A DNA stretch of 64,000 nt from Vagococcus fluvialis (GCF_003337315.1 NZ_QPJV01000001.1:1-64000); one strand, 5' to 3'; shown: positions 1 through 8,492, counted from the stretch's first letter. The notes: a model not told the origin generated them from the sequence alone. Numbers and translations: made by a program.

Positions 1-96
1 CTTTAATTTTAACGGGAAAGTTCGTATGTTTCTATTATTTTGTAAAAAAATAGATGCGAATGAATTTCTTCATCCACATCAAAAATTATACAACCT

Positions 97-131
97 AAAA
101 AAAACAGTTTATCATCAAGATAAACTGTTTA
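97..131 (-). terminator. Intrinsic terminator of the APC permease gene
   Basis: An 11-bp perfect stem (103-113 with 119-129, 5-nt loop) is followed in the leftward direction by a U-tract (A-run at 97-104). It lies just past the permease stop codon. The first 96 bases show nothing that can be assigned. Confidence 0.85.
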
Positions 132-136
132 AGAAA

Positions 137-1570
137 TTAACTATTTTTTTGAGCTCTTCTTGCGAAGAATGGGAAGATAAGTCCTAAACTAATTAAAACA
201 ATTGGTGTTAAAATGTTCATAATTAATTGGAAAATAAATGCTCTTGGGTTATCAGCGTAAGGAATCTTAGGAACAGCTCCTAAAATACAAGCAAAGGCTG
301 TAAATAAGAAACACCATAAACCTACTAAATAACCAATTTTAGGATTTTTAATAAATTTATAATCAGAATTAAAATCTTTATGCATTTTATTAATCATCAT
401 ATAAGCAAAGAATACCCATAAGTAACGAAGTGGCATAACAATTGAGTTTAAGTTAAGTAACCACTTGTAGTTTTCATTCATGTTCTCAATTCCTAAACCA
501 GGAACGATAATTAAAATACTTACCAAAATCCCAGTTAGAATGTACCCTTTAACAGGAGTCCCTTTACTATTTGTTTTAGAGAAGCTTTCTGGAATAAATT
601 CTTTATCTGAGTCAGCTAAAAGAATTTTTAATGGTGCATCAATTGAGAAAGCTAGAGCTGAAATTTGTGCTAACATTTGAGCTACTGCATAGATAATAAC
701 AAAAAGGTTACCAACTTTGTAATAAGCACCTAATTTACCAAATGCTTCATAAGCACCATTTGCCATTAAGTCATTTGGAATATTGTTGCTATCAAATAAC
801 ATTCCCATTGAGAACGAACCTAAAATCGCACAAACTGCAATCATAATAGCTAACACAAGCATTCCTTTAGGGAATTCTTTTGAAGCATTTTTTGTTTCGT
901 TAACATAAGGTGAAATTTTTTCTGCTCCACCTACAGCAAATACTAACATTGAAATAGTTGTGAAGTAAGCAAAATCAAATTTCGGTAAATATGATTTAAT
1001 ATTACCCATATCAGGTGTTGCGAAAGTTGCATCAGAGATAGCAGGCGCAGATACAGCTAAAAGTATGAATAATAATGACATAATAAACATAGCAGTTCCT
1101 GCGACACCACCGATACGTTTAAGAGTTGTTAATCCTTTAGATGAAATCCATAAAAAGAATAGGAAAATAACTAAACAAATCATGGCTACAGTTGTTGCAC
1201 TGACAGTATTAATAAAATCTCCATTCTGTTTAAAAATCCAACTAATCGAAATTAAAATCCCTTGAGGTTTTTGAGCTAAGTAGGGGATATGTACTACCCA
1301 ATAAGTCCAAGCTGCAAAATAACCAATTTTTTTGGTAGTTGTATTTTTAACCCAACTACTAACTCCTCCAGTACTGTCTTTAAAAGTCGAACCTAATTGA
1401 CCAACAATTAAAGCATAGGGAACAAAGTAAAGAGCCATAATTAAAATCCATGACACGATTACTGATAAACCTTGTGTTGCGTAGTTATTTACAACATTTC
1501 CAAGTCCCCAAACAGATACAAAGGCAATGATGGCTACGTTATACCATCTAAGTTGCTTTGAATCCTTCAT
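137..1570 (-). CDS. APC-superfamily amino acid permease
   Basis: Integral membrane transporter of about 477 residues with roughly twelve hydrophobic segments. The N-terminal helix reads WGLGNVVNNYATQGL, the glycine-rich TM1 region of the amino acid/polyamine/organocation superfamily. It resembles the glutamate/GABA-antiporter-like YjeM branch, but the substrate cannot be read from sequence. An ATG 63 nt further upstream has no ribosome binding site, whereas the ATG chosen here has GAGGAG 7 nt before it. It stands alone between its own promoter (1605-1633) and terminator. Confidence 0.85.
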   Translation of the reverse strand: MKDSKQLRWYNVAIIAFVSVWGLGNVVNNYATQGLSVIVSWILIMALYFVPYALIVGQLGSTFKDSTGGVSSWVKNTTTKKIGYFAAWTYWVVHIPYLAQKPQGILISISWIFKQNGDFINTVSATTVAMICLVIFLFFLWISSKGLTTLKRIGGVAGTAMFIMSLLFILLAVSAPAISDATFATPDMGNIKSYLPKFDFAYFTTISMLVFAVGGAEKISPYVNETKNASKEFPKGMLVLAIMIAVCAILGSFSMGMLFDSNNIPNDLMANGAYEAFGKLGAYYKVGNLFVIIYAVAQMLAQISALAFSIDAPLKILLADSDKEFIPESFSKTNSKGTPVKGYILTGILVSILIIVPGLGIENMNENYKWLLNLNSIVMPLRYLWVFFAYMMINKMHKDFNSDYKFIKNPKIGYLVGLWCFLFTAFACILGAVPKIPYADNPRAFIFQLIMNILTPIVLISLGLIFPFFARRAQKNS

Positions 1571-1604
1571 ATAATCACTCCTCAATATTTTTGATACCTT
1601 ACTC

Positions 1605-1633
1605 ATGATAATAATTTTCAAAGTCTGTGACAA
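1605..1633 (-). promoter_or_regulatory. Sigma-A promoter of the APC permease
   Basis: Leftward TTGTCA (1628-1633), 17-bp spacer, TATCAT (1605-1610). Each box matches consensus at five of six positions, and the permease ATG follows 35 nt later. Confidence 0.55.
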
Positions 1634-1723
1634 TCAAAAAAGAGGAAAAGTAGCTTCAAATGATAATCAGGTTAAAATAACAATCGCTTTCGTTAAAAAA
1701 TGATAACAATATCTGTCTAAAGC

Positions 1724-1756
1724 ATCAAAAAAAGAACTAGATAACTAGTTCTTTGA
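1724..1756 (-). terminator. Terminator of the rqcH/propeller-protein operon
   Basis: A 10-bp perfect stem (1731-1740 with 1745-1754, 4-nt loop) is followed leftward by a U-run. It lies directly after the stop codon of the propeller-protein gene. Confidence 0.8.
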
Positions 1757-1760
1757 TTTT

Positions 1761-2966
1761 TTATTTAGTTGTTAGTAAGTCAGATGTATCTGAGTAGTTT
1801 AGACCTTTTAGATTAAGAGGATCTTTTCCATAAGAAAGACCGATTCCACGAGTGTCATCAAAGCCAATTCCACTATAAAAAACATAGTACTGACCATTCT
1901 CTTTTAATAGAGCGCTCTTATAAAGACCTTTTCCATCAAATTGATGTTTATCTTTTGAAGGGAAGATAATAGGGGTTAATTTATCCCAAGTTACTCCATC
2001 AGCTGATTTTGAATAATAAACATTCATAACATGTCTTTGGGATAGTTCTATTTTTCCTTTTGATTCAAAACCAGAGACAACTGTTTCATATCCTAAGTCT
2101 GTTTTTTGTACATCTAAGTGCCAGTGTTTCATATTATCAGAGGTTGCATAAGCCATTTTAACTTCATTTTCTTTACTCCAATTGATTCCATCTTGACTTG
2201 ATCTGTGCCAAATCTTAAACCCGTTAGCAACATACCAAACTTGGTAGCCATTTTCATCTTTAATAAATGCTGGAGAAATCCAATCTCCCTTTTGACGATT
2301 TGCTTGGTGTATAATTTGCTTTTCAGACCAGTTTTTGCCATCTTTTGTATCAATTCTATAGATAATAACATCACCAGAAATATCATCTACAAAACGCCAA
2401 AATAGCTCAATACGATCTTCTTCTTTGTTATAGATAATATTAGTATCAGAATCATACTGAAGTGGTGTTTTACCATTGAATTTTTCTGATTTAGGTTCAT
2501 CTAAAGGATTACTTTCATCTGGAATCCATTCAATTAAGTCATTCGATTTGAAAACATGGGGATTTTCGTAAGTTGCGTCCCCCTTAGGATAAGCAGTAAT
2601 ACCCATCCAATATTTATACCCGTTCCATTTTTCGGGAAAACTGATAACAGAAGGGTGAGTATTTTCGATTGTGTCATAAGCTGTTGGAAGAACGAGTCTT
2701 TCACGAGAGTTTGCGTAACTGACGACTTTCTTAGCACTTACATATTGAACGTTGGCATTATTAATAATACCTTTTTTCTCTTTAATAAATGTTATTGTCT
2801 GTGGTAAAAACATAGTCATACCAACTGCAGCTACAATTAACATAAAAATATTCATTTTTTTGTCTTTTAAATCTTTTTTAAAGAAATATCGATAAACGAA
2901 ATAACTCAACCCAAAAACCATAATACTAATACCAATAAATAAAATTAATGCTTCTCTAAATCTCAT
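1761..2966 (-). CDS. Membrane-anchored GH43/GH32-like beta-propeller protein
   Basis: A 401-residue protein with two N-terminal membrane segments (about residues 5-28 and 38-60) and a large domain presumably outside the cell. That domain carries repeated strand motifs with aromatic/aspartate turns (YKYWMGITAYP, IELFWRF, YQVWYVANG, YYVFYSGIG), typical of five-bladed propeller glycosidases such as family 43 and the beta-fructosidase superfamily. I cannot identify the catalytic acid triad with confidence, so enzymatic activity is an inference; a sugar-binding role is possible. Its ATG overlaps the rqcH stop by 4 nt, so the two are translationally coupled. Confidence 0.65.
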   Translation of the reverse strand: MRFREALILFIGISIMVFGLSYFVYRYFFKKDLKDKKMNIFMLIVAAVGMTMFLPQTITFIKEKKGIINNANVQYVSAKKVVSYANSRERLVLPTAYDTIENTHPSVISFPEKWNGYKYWMGITAYPKGDATYENPHVFKSNDLIEWIPDESNPLDEPKSEKFNGKTPLQYDSDTNIIYNKEEDRIELFWRFVDDISGDVIIYRIDTKDGKNWSEKQIIHQANRQKGDWISPAFIKDENGYQVWYVANGFKIWHRSSQDGINWSKENEVKMAYATSDNMKHWHLDVQKTDLGYETVVSGFESKGKIELSQRHVMNVYYSKSADGVTWDKLTPIIFPSKDKHQFDGKGLYKSALLKENGQYYVFYSGIGFDDTRGIGLSYGKDPLNLKGLNYSDTSDLLTTK

Positions 2967-4672
2967 AGTTGACCTCCATTTAACAACGCTTTTTCAATTA
3001 ATTCTTTATCTGGTGTGACAAATAAAGTTTGCTGATTCTCATATATAACATAACCTGGTTTAGCTCCATTTGGTTTTTTAACATGTTTAACTTGCACGTA
3101 ATCTACTGGAACTTGTGAAGATAGGCGATACTTTGAATAAAAAGCTGCTAAGTGAGCGGCTTCAATGAGAGTTGTTTCATCAGGTTCTTTACTTTTAATA
3201 ATTACATGAGAGCCTGGTATATCTTTTGCATGAAGCCAAATATCTGTTTTACTAGAAGTTTTTAAGGTTAATTGGTCATTTTGTAAATTATTTTTACCAA
3301 CTAAAATCTTAATACCAGTAGATGATGTGAATGTTTCTGGTTCACTTTTCTTTTGTTTAGCTTTTTTCTTTTTTTGTTTGTCCTTAATATACTTCTCAGC
3401 AATTAACTCTTCCTTAATAAGCTCAATATCCTTAGGTGCCGCTATTTCTAACTGACTTTCGATAGATTGTAAGTAGAGTAATTCGTACTTAGCTTTTTCA
3501 AGTTGCTCAATCACAACTTTGACACTATTTTTAAGTTTTTGGTAACGTTGGAAATATTTTTGTGCATTTTGATTAGGAGTAATGGCTTCGTTTAAAGCAA
3601 TTTCAATTGGCTCGTTTTCCTCATAATAATTATTTAAAGTAACAGTTTTTACTCCACGAGGCACTTCATGTAGAAAAGTTGTTAAAAGTTCGCCTTTAAT
3701 TCTAAAAATCTCAGCATGGTCTGCATCAATTAATGATTTTTCTAACTTTTCTATTTTTTTACTAATTTTAACCTGGTCATTTTTTATTTTTCTAAATAGC
3801 TCACCTGCTTGCTGCTTCACACGATCTCTTTCAGCTTTTCCTTCATAGAAACCATCAAGTAGTGAACTTAAACTGTCATAAAAGGTATTTTCATCACCTA
3901 ATGTAACAAAAGGAATAGGGGAGAACTGTTCTTTTCCATTTGTAATGGTTAAAGTAGGTTTAATAGTTGTTTCAAGTTGATTGAAAAAATAATACCAAGA
4001 TTTTATCTTTTCTTTAGGATTTAAATTAAGTTGATAAACCAACTCTTTTGCTGTATCTTTACCAATTCCTTGAAAAGTTGTTTGGATGAAAGCAGTGTCT
4101 AAATTCTCTGTTGTTTTAATGATTTCAAAGAGTTTATGCTCAGAAACATCAAAAGGATTTAACTTATCCTGAGTAGGAGGAGCAATATAGTCCATTCCTG
4201 GTAAAATAGTACGGTAAGAGTTTACACTCGTACCAATATGTTTAATCGCATCGATTATTTTCATTGAATTTTGATTATATAAAATGATATTACTATGTCT
4301 ACCCATCAACTCAATAGATAGAATAATATTCTCTAAATCACCAAGTTCATTACGACTTGAAAAGTAAAAATTAAGAATACGGTCATTTTCAAGTTGTTCA
4401 ATCTTTTCTAAAATACTACCATCCAGATACTTTCTAATCACCATACAAAAGTTAGGTGGAGTAGAAGGGTTACTGTATTGTATCTGGGTAATTTGAACAC
4501 GAGCGTAAGTTGGGTGTGCAGATAGAAGTAAGGTGTGATTTTTCCCTTGGCTTCTAATAACAAGCATTAATTCATTGTCATATGGTTGATGAATTTTTGA
4601 AATTCTTCCTCCATATAATAGACTATTCAATTCTTGTTTCATCAAATGGGTAAAAATACCATCAAAGGACAT
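2963..4672 (-). CDS. rqcH: Rqc2 homologue RqcH (NFACT protein; FbpA-like)
   Basis: This 569-residue NFACT-family protein binds obstructed 50S subunits and, in Bacillus, directs C-terminal alanine tailing of stalled peptides. Visible features are the start MSFDGIFTHLMKQEL, the D97-R98 pair needed for tailing in known RqcH proteins, the MGRHSNIILY block, a central coiled coil (about 280-440), a lysine-rich KKKKAKQKK linker, and the NFACT-R domain with WLHAKDIPGSHVIIK. Older annotations call this family fibronectin-binding protein. It leads a two-gene operon with the propeller protein. Confidence 0.93.
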   Translation of the reverse strand: MSFDGIFTHLMKQELNSLLYGGRISKIHQPYDNELMLVIRSQGKNHTLLLSAHPTYARVQITQIQYSNPSTPPNFCMVIRKYLDGSILEKIEQLENDRILNFYFSSRNELGDLENIILSIELMGRHSNIILYNQNSMKIIDAIKHIGTSVNSYRTILPGMDYIAPPTQDKLNPFDVSEHKLFEIIKTTENLDTAFIQTTFQGIGKDTAKELVYQLNLNPKEKIKSWYYFFNQLETTIKPTLTITNGKEQFSPIPFVTLGDENTFYDSLSSLLDGFYEGKAERDRVKQQAGELFRKIKNDQVKISKKIEKLEKSLIDADHAEIFRIKGELLTTFLHEVPRGVKTVTLNNYYEENEPIEIALNEAITPNQNAQKYFQRYQKLKNSVKVVIEQLEKAKYELLYLQSIESQLEIAAPKDIELIKEELIAEKYIKDKQKKKKAKQKKSEPETFTSSTGIKILVGKNNLQNDQLTLKTSSKTDIWLHAKDIPGSHVIIKSKEPDETTLIEAAHLAAFYSKYRLSSQVPVDYVQVKHVKKPNGAKPGYVIYENQQTLFVTPDKELIEKALLNGGQL

Positions 4673-4695
4673 AAGATAACCTCCATCTTTTTTAT

Positions 4696-4730
4696 CAAAA
4701 AAAGAGGCACAGAAAAACTGGCCTCTTTTA
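4696..4730 (-). terminator. Terminator of the MapZ-like gene
   Basis: Stem 4701-4708 with 4721-4728 (AAAGAGGC type, 12-nt loop), followed by U-rich sequence in the leftward direction and placed just after the stop codon. Confidence 0.75.
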
Positions 4731-4737
4731 AAATATC

Positions 4738-6333
4738 TTAATTAGGTCCGTTTCCTTTAAACCAACCTGTTTTTGCGTTTATCGTTACAACGTAAAGAGG
4801 GAACTCTTCAGGTTTACTTTTTGGGAAAATTTTTGAGTTAGTTGTTGCGTACAAGTCGTAGAAACCCTCACCGTTTTCAATGTATTTAGGTACTAGTGTA
4901 TAGCCACCTTCGACAACATAACCGCGACTGATAACTTCAGCAATAACTTTTTCTTGTACACCAGGAGCCCAGCCCCATGCTGCATCATTATAATCAATAT
5001 AAGCATCTTGACGATTTCCCCATTTATAATTGCCACCAGGACCAGTAGGTGTAGTAGGGGCAATAGTTTGAGTTGTCGTATTAGTTTGATTTTGTTGATT
5101 TAGTTCAGCTAATCGTTGTTCTTCTGCCTGACGAGCTAATTCTTCAGCTTCTTGTTTCTTTTTCTCAGAATCAACTAAATAAGTATCAACTTTTTTAAGT
5201 TTTGCTAGATAGTCTTTTTTAGCATCTTCATCTTTAAGAGCTTTAATCAGCTCTTCAGTTTCTTCGTATTGCTTACGCGTAGCTGTTTTAACAACTGAGT
5301 CATCCTTAATTAACTGATCTAATTTTTCGTTAATAGTAGCTAATTGATTTTTCTGTTTTTCAGCTTCATCAAAAGCTTTATTAAACAGAATGTCAAAACC
5401 GTCTTTTTCTTCACTAACACGAGTTAATGTAATAGGAGAGCTATTCTTTACTAGGACATTCTCTTTAAGTTCTTTACCAACCATAATGGGTGATTTGAAT
5501 AAGGCGTTCATTTTTTCTTGTTTGTTAAACTTATCTTCAGCTTCGTCAAATAATTCTTTTAAGTTATCATACCCATCTTTTGTTTTTAGCTTATCTAGTT
5601 CTTCTTGAGCTTTCTTAAAATCAGCTTCTTTGATATCGTTTTTTAAGAAAACTTTGTCTTTAGAGGAAAATAGAGAGTCTAATTCTTTTTCAGTAGAGTC
5701 AATTAAAGCAACACGGTCTTTTTCCGCAGCTTTATCTTGTTCGTTAGAATAAACGTAGAAACCGCCAACAGCTAAAACAGCTGCAGCAGATAATCCAATA
5801 ATCAGTTTTTTACGATTGTTGGAAGAACTAGATTCACGGCGACTTTCTAACTTTTTAACTACTAATTCTTCTGTTGTTGGCTCAGTAGAAGGAGTAGGAG
5901 TTGAAATTTTTTTCTCTTCAACTTCTTCAGTAGGAACAACAGGGTCTATTGTTTGAGTGTCTTCAACTGATGAGATTTCTTCAGTTGGTACTTCAAAAAC
6001 TTCAGTTTCAGTTTCTTGCTCACTTTGAGGCTCTTCAATAGGTGCCTTAGCTTCTGGGACATCAATTTTATCCTCTTTAGGTGTATCTTCTACAGTATTA
6101 TTAGTTTCAGGCTTAAAGTTACGATGTTTAAACCTTGATTCTGGGTAATTTTCAGTTGGTTCTTTTTCTATTTCTTTGAATGTCTTAAATTGTTTTGTTT
6201 GATTTGGATCAAAGGTTTCTTCTTGATCTGTTTGGTCATTAACTGGAATAAATAAATCACAGTTTGGACAATATTCTTCTCCATCTTTAAACTGATGACC
6301 ACAATTAGGACATTTATTAGTTTCTTTTGTCAA
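4738..6333 (-). CDS. Zinc-ribbon membrane protein, MapZ-like division-site protein (probable)
   Basis: About 531 residues. The order is an N-terminal zinc ribbon (CPNCG...CPNC), a long acidic Thr/Glu-rich cytoplasmic stretch, one membrane helix (KKLIIGLSAAAVLAVGGFYVY), an extracellular helical/coiled-coil part, a Thr/Gln/Pro-rich linker (NTTTQTIAPTTPT) and a compact C-terminal domain ending KTGWFKGNGPN. This matches MapZ of streptococci and enterococci, where two extracellular subdomains are joined by a flexible linker and cytoplasmic threonines are kinase targets. The start is a TTG with AGGAG 10 nt upstream; an ATG 21 nt earlier has no ribosome binding site. The family assignment rests on architecture and recalled similarity. 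Confidence 0.6.
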   Translation of the reverse strand: MTKETNKCPNCGHQFKDGEEYCPNCDLFIPVNDQTDQEETFDPNQTKQFKTFKEIEKEPTENYPESRFKHRNFKPETNNTVEDTPKEDKIDVPEAKAPIEEPQSEQETETEVFEVPTEEISSVEDTQTIDPVVPTEEVEEKKISTPTPSTEPTTEELVVKKLESRRESSSSNNRKKLIIGLSAAAVLAVGGFYVYSNEQDKAAEKDRVALIDSTEKELDSLFSSKDKVFLKNDIKEADFKKAQEELDKLKTKDGYDNLKELFDEAEDKFNKQEKMNALFKSPIMVGKELKENVLVKNSSPITLTRVSEEKDGFDILFNKAFDEAEKQKNQLATINEKLDQLIKDDSVVKTATRKQYEETEELIKALKDEDAKKDYLAKLKKVDTYLVDSEKKKQEAEELARQAEEQRLAELNQQNQTNTTTQTIAPTTPTGPGGNYKWGNRQDAYIDYNDAAWGWAPGVQEKVIAEVISRGYVVEGGYTLVPKYIENGEGFYDLYATTNSKIFPKSKPEEFPLYVVTINAKTGWFKGNGPN

Positions 6334-6371
6334 AATAAGTACGCTCCTAATCATATTAATATAGCTCTACA

Positions 6372-6400
6372 ATTATATCATTATATACTAAAGAGGTAAA
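6372..6400 (-). promoter_or_regulatory. Sigma-A promoter of the MapZ-like gene
   Basis: Leftward TTTACC (6395-6400), 17-bp spacer, perfect TATAAT (6372-6377), 38 nt before the TTG start codon. Confidence 0.5.
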
Positions 6401-6518
6401 AAAATATAGCAAAAACAAGAAATCAGCTAGTAGGATTTAAGATAAAACACTCTTTCTATTCTCAAGCAATTACTTTTAGGTTATAATAAGTCCATTAAGA
6501 TTTTAAGGTGGTTTTTTA

Positions 6519-7142
6519 ATGAGCAACATAGTAGATGAGCTTTTAGTTCTATTAAAAAAGAAAAAAACAATTGCAGTTATTATAATAATAGTTGTTGGGA
6601 TTGTTATGATGAATGTATTTAAGTCCTTATATCGTCCGACTATTCGTGAGCAACAAGTAGATTCAGTTGCTAAGATAACTTATAAAAATAAACAGTTTAA
6701 AAAAATTCAAGATAGTGAATTGACTGACTTACTTAAGAAAAAAGAGCAACAAGTTATTGCAGTTATTGACCCATCAGAGAATAAAGGCTACAAAAAGGTA
6801 GAAAAAATGTTTAATGAAAAAAAATCGATTGAAAATCTACCTGAAACAGTCTACATATACGAACCTGTTTATCCAAATCAAAAAATGAATAAAGACCTAG
6901 GTATCAATGATAAAAACACCTTTATTGTCTACAATGAAGGTAAAGAAATTGGTCGCTATAGTTTCAATGATTTATCAGTAGGACCTGAAGAAATAACAAC
7001 AGAGTTAAACCAAATTATTAATCCCAAAATCCCTAGAAAAAAACCAGTTAGAAAAGAAGTTCAAACAGAAGATTCAGCGACAGAAAATACACAGACAAAT
7101 AATGATGGTCAAACACACACATCAGAAGTATTTTTTGAGTAG
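6519..7142 (+). CDS. Membrane-anchored protein of unknown function
   Basis: A 207-residue protein with one N-terminal membrane helix (about residues 17-37) and an extracellular domain of about 120 residues, followed by a Thr/Asn-rich tail. The domain pattern (QVIAVIDPSENKGY ... TFIVYNEGKEIGRY) recalls a thioredoxin-like fold, but there is no CXXC pair, so no redox role is claimed. The start has AAGGTGG upstream and a TATAAT at 6482-6487. It diverges from the MapZ-like gene. Only 3 nt separate its stop from the -35 box of the trp leader promoter. Confidence 0.6.
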   Translation: MSNIVDELLVLLKKKKTIAVIIIIVVGIVMMNVFKSLYRPTIREQQVDSVAKITYKNKQFKKIQDSELTDLLKKKEQQVIAVIDPSENKGYKKVEKMFNEKKSIENLPETVYIYEPVYPNQKMNKDLGINDKNTFIVYNEGKEIGRYSFNDLSVGPEEITTELNQIINPKIPRKKPVRKEVQTEDSATENTQTNNDGQTHTSEVFFE

Positions 7143-7145
7143 TTG

Positions 7146-7174
7146 TTGACATTTAGAATTTCTAGGTGTAGGAT
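7146..7174 (+). promoter_or_regulatory. Promoter of the trp leader/trpXYZ transcript
   Basis: Perfect TTGACA (7146-7151), 17-bp spacer, TAGGAT (7169-7174). Transcription would begin near 7181, about 26 nt before the leader peptide ATG. Confidence 0.7.
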
Positions 7175-7206
7175 AAATTTAATATTTTAAGAAAAGAGGA
7201 ATTGTC

Positions 7207-7278
7207 ATGAATAAAACAGCATTTAACCAAATAACAAAAGAATTAAATAGTTTTTCATGGCAAACTTGGCGTAGATAG
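7207..7278 (+). CDS. Tryptophan leader peptide (23 aa)
   Basis: A short reading frame with a good Shine-Dalgarno (AGAGGA, 6-nt spacing). It encodes a 23-residue peptide ending SFSWQTWRR, with two Trp codons at 7258 and 7267 just before the stop at 7276. Tryptophan is the rarest amino acid, so two in 23 residues ahead of a tryptophan-type transporter points to a codon-sensing leader peptide. The stop codon overlaps the first segment of the attenuator. The ribosome binding site region (AGAAAAGAGGA) is the same as that of trpX downstream. Confidence 0.75.
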   Translation: MNKTAFNQITKELNSFSWQTWRR

Positions 7279-7397
7279 TTGTATTTAGGCTAAATTTTTG
7301 GCATGGATACGACTTTTTAGAACACAACTTCTAAAAGATGTATCTATGTCAGGTAAGAATGATTATTCCACCGCATAGATTTATGCGGTTTTTGTTT
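7277..7397 (+). promoter_or_regulatory. Ribosome-mediated tryptophan attenuator
   Basis: Four competing pairings can be drawn. Segment 0 (7277-7287) pairs with segment 1 (7304-7314) over 11 bp including three GU pairs. Segment 1 (7300-7310 and 7315-7322) alternatively pairs with segment 2 (7329-7336 and 7340-7350) as a long hairpin. Segment 2 (7342-7354) pairs with segment 3 (7370-7380) as an antiterminator. Segment 3 pairs with segment 4 as terminator 7370-7389. A ribosome stalled at the Trp codons leaves segment 0 free (0:1, 2:3, readthrough). One reaching the stop codon covers segment 0 (1:2, 3:4, termination). Confidence 0.7.
7370..7397 (+). terminator. Attenuator terminator (first of two)
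   Basis: An 8-bp perfect stem (7370-7377 with 7382-7389, GATT loop) is followed by a T-rich run to 7397. Its 5' arm also pairs with 7342-7354, which would prevent termination. Confidence 0.85.
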
Positions 7398-7411
7398 ATC
7401 TAGAAATAGAG

Positions 7412-7451
7412 TAGGCACAAACCATTATGATTTGGTTTGTGCCTATTTTTT
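7412..7451 (+). terminator. Second, tandem terminator ahead of trpX
   Basis: A 13-bp perfect stem (7412-7424 with 7433-7445, 8-nt loop) followed by six T residues. It is stronger than the attenuator terminator and lies between it and trpX. I see no obvious antiterminator for it. Confidence 0.85.
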
Positions 7452-7489
7452 ATGTAAAAGAAAAAGTTAATTAGAAAAGAGGAAAAATA

Positions 7490-8491
7490 ATGAATAAAAA
7501 AATAGTAGCTGTAATTACTGTATTAGGATTGTTTTTAGCAGGAAGTTATATTAAAGACAGTAAGGAGCAAGAAAAATTAAATGAAAAAGCTAAATTACCA
7601 ACAATTGGTGTTTTACAATTTGTTTCCCACCCAGCTTTAGATGATATCTATAAGGGAATGGTAGATTCATTAGCAAAAGAAGGTTTTAAGGACGGGGAAA
7701 CAGCAAACATTGTCTTTCAAAATGGTCAAGCAGATCAAAGTAAATTAACAAGTATGAGCCAGCATTTAATTAACGAAAAATCGAATATCCTTGTGGGGAT
7801 TGCCACTCCTGCTGCACAAGCATTAGCCAATCAAACGCAGGAGATTCCAATTGTCCTAGGTGCAATTAGTGATCCTAAAAGTGCAGGATTAGTTGAAGAT
7901 AATAATCATCCAGGTGGAAATATTACTGGTGTTAGTGATCAATCTCCTGTCGAAGCACAACTAGAGTTAGTAAAAGAAATTTTACCAAGTAGTAAGAAAA
8001 TGGGGATTCTCTATTCATCAGCAGAAGACAACTCAGCTTATCAAGCAGAAAAAATTACTACTGAAGCAAAAAAATCAGGTTTTGATGTAAAGAGTTATCC
8101 TGTACCGTCAACAAATGAAATTTCTCAAATGATGCAAGTGATGTCAAAAGAAGTGGATTTCGTTTACTTACCAACAGATAATACAATGGCTAATGCGATG
8201 CAAACAATAGTTGATGTGGCTAACCAATACAAAATACCTGTTATTCCTTCTGTTGACACTATGGTGGAGCAAGGTGGTTTAGCAACAGTTGGTATTAATC
8301 AATATGAATTAGGAGTTAAAACTGGTGAGATGGTGGCTAGTATTTTAAAAGGAGAAAGTAAGCCTGCAACAACACCAATTTACACTTTCGATTCAGGAGA
8401 TATTATAATCAACCAAAAGCAAGCTGATTTTTTAAACATCTCTATTAATCAGTCAATTAAAGACAAAGCAATTATTAAAGGAGGAGAATAA
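7490..8491 (+). CDS. trpX: ABC transporter substrate-binding protein, TrpX type
   Basis: A 333-residue protein of the ABC_sub_bind family (the streptococcal TrpX group), which delivers a small substrate, annotated in relatives as tryptophan, to the permease. An N-terminal hydrophobic segment (about 5-20) has no lipobox cysteine, so it is probably held by an uncleaved anchor. Family blocks seen are PTIGVLQFVSHPALDD, GIATPAAQALANQT, ILYSSAEDNSAYQAE and VPSTNEISQMM. It is first in a tight three-gene operon. The Trp-codon leader supports tryptophan as the substrate. Confidence 0.85.
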   Translation: MNKKIVAVITVLGLFLAGSYIKDSKEQEKLNEKAKLPTIGVLQFVSHPALDDIYKGMVDSLAKEGFKDGETANIVFQNGQADQSKLTSMSQHLINEKSNILVGIATPAAQALANQTQEIPIVLGAISDPKSAGLVEDNNHPGGNITGVSDQSPVEAQLELVKEILPSSKKMGILYSSAEDNSAYQAEKITTEAKKSGFDVKSYPVPSTNEISQMMQVMSKEVDFVYLPTDNTMANAMQTIVDVANQYKIPVIPSVDTMVEQGGLATVGINQYELGVKTGEMVASILKGESKPATTPIYTFDSGDIIINQKQADFLNISINQSIKDKAIIKGGE

Positions 8492-8492
8492 G

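Noticed and set aside
1-182. Open rightward frame from the window edge through the permease terminator
   Set aside because: It runs through a perfect leftward terminator and into the permease gene, and shows no family-like pattern.
1650-1700. cre-like sequence GAAAGCGATTG upstream of the permease promoter
   Set aside because: Only the left half fits the CcpA consensus; the right half mismatches.
7143-7489. tRNA-Trp T-box ahead of trpX
   Set aside because: No TGGNACCGCG core sequence is present; the leader peptide with competing hairpins fits instead.
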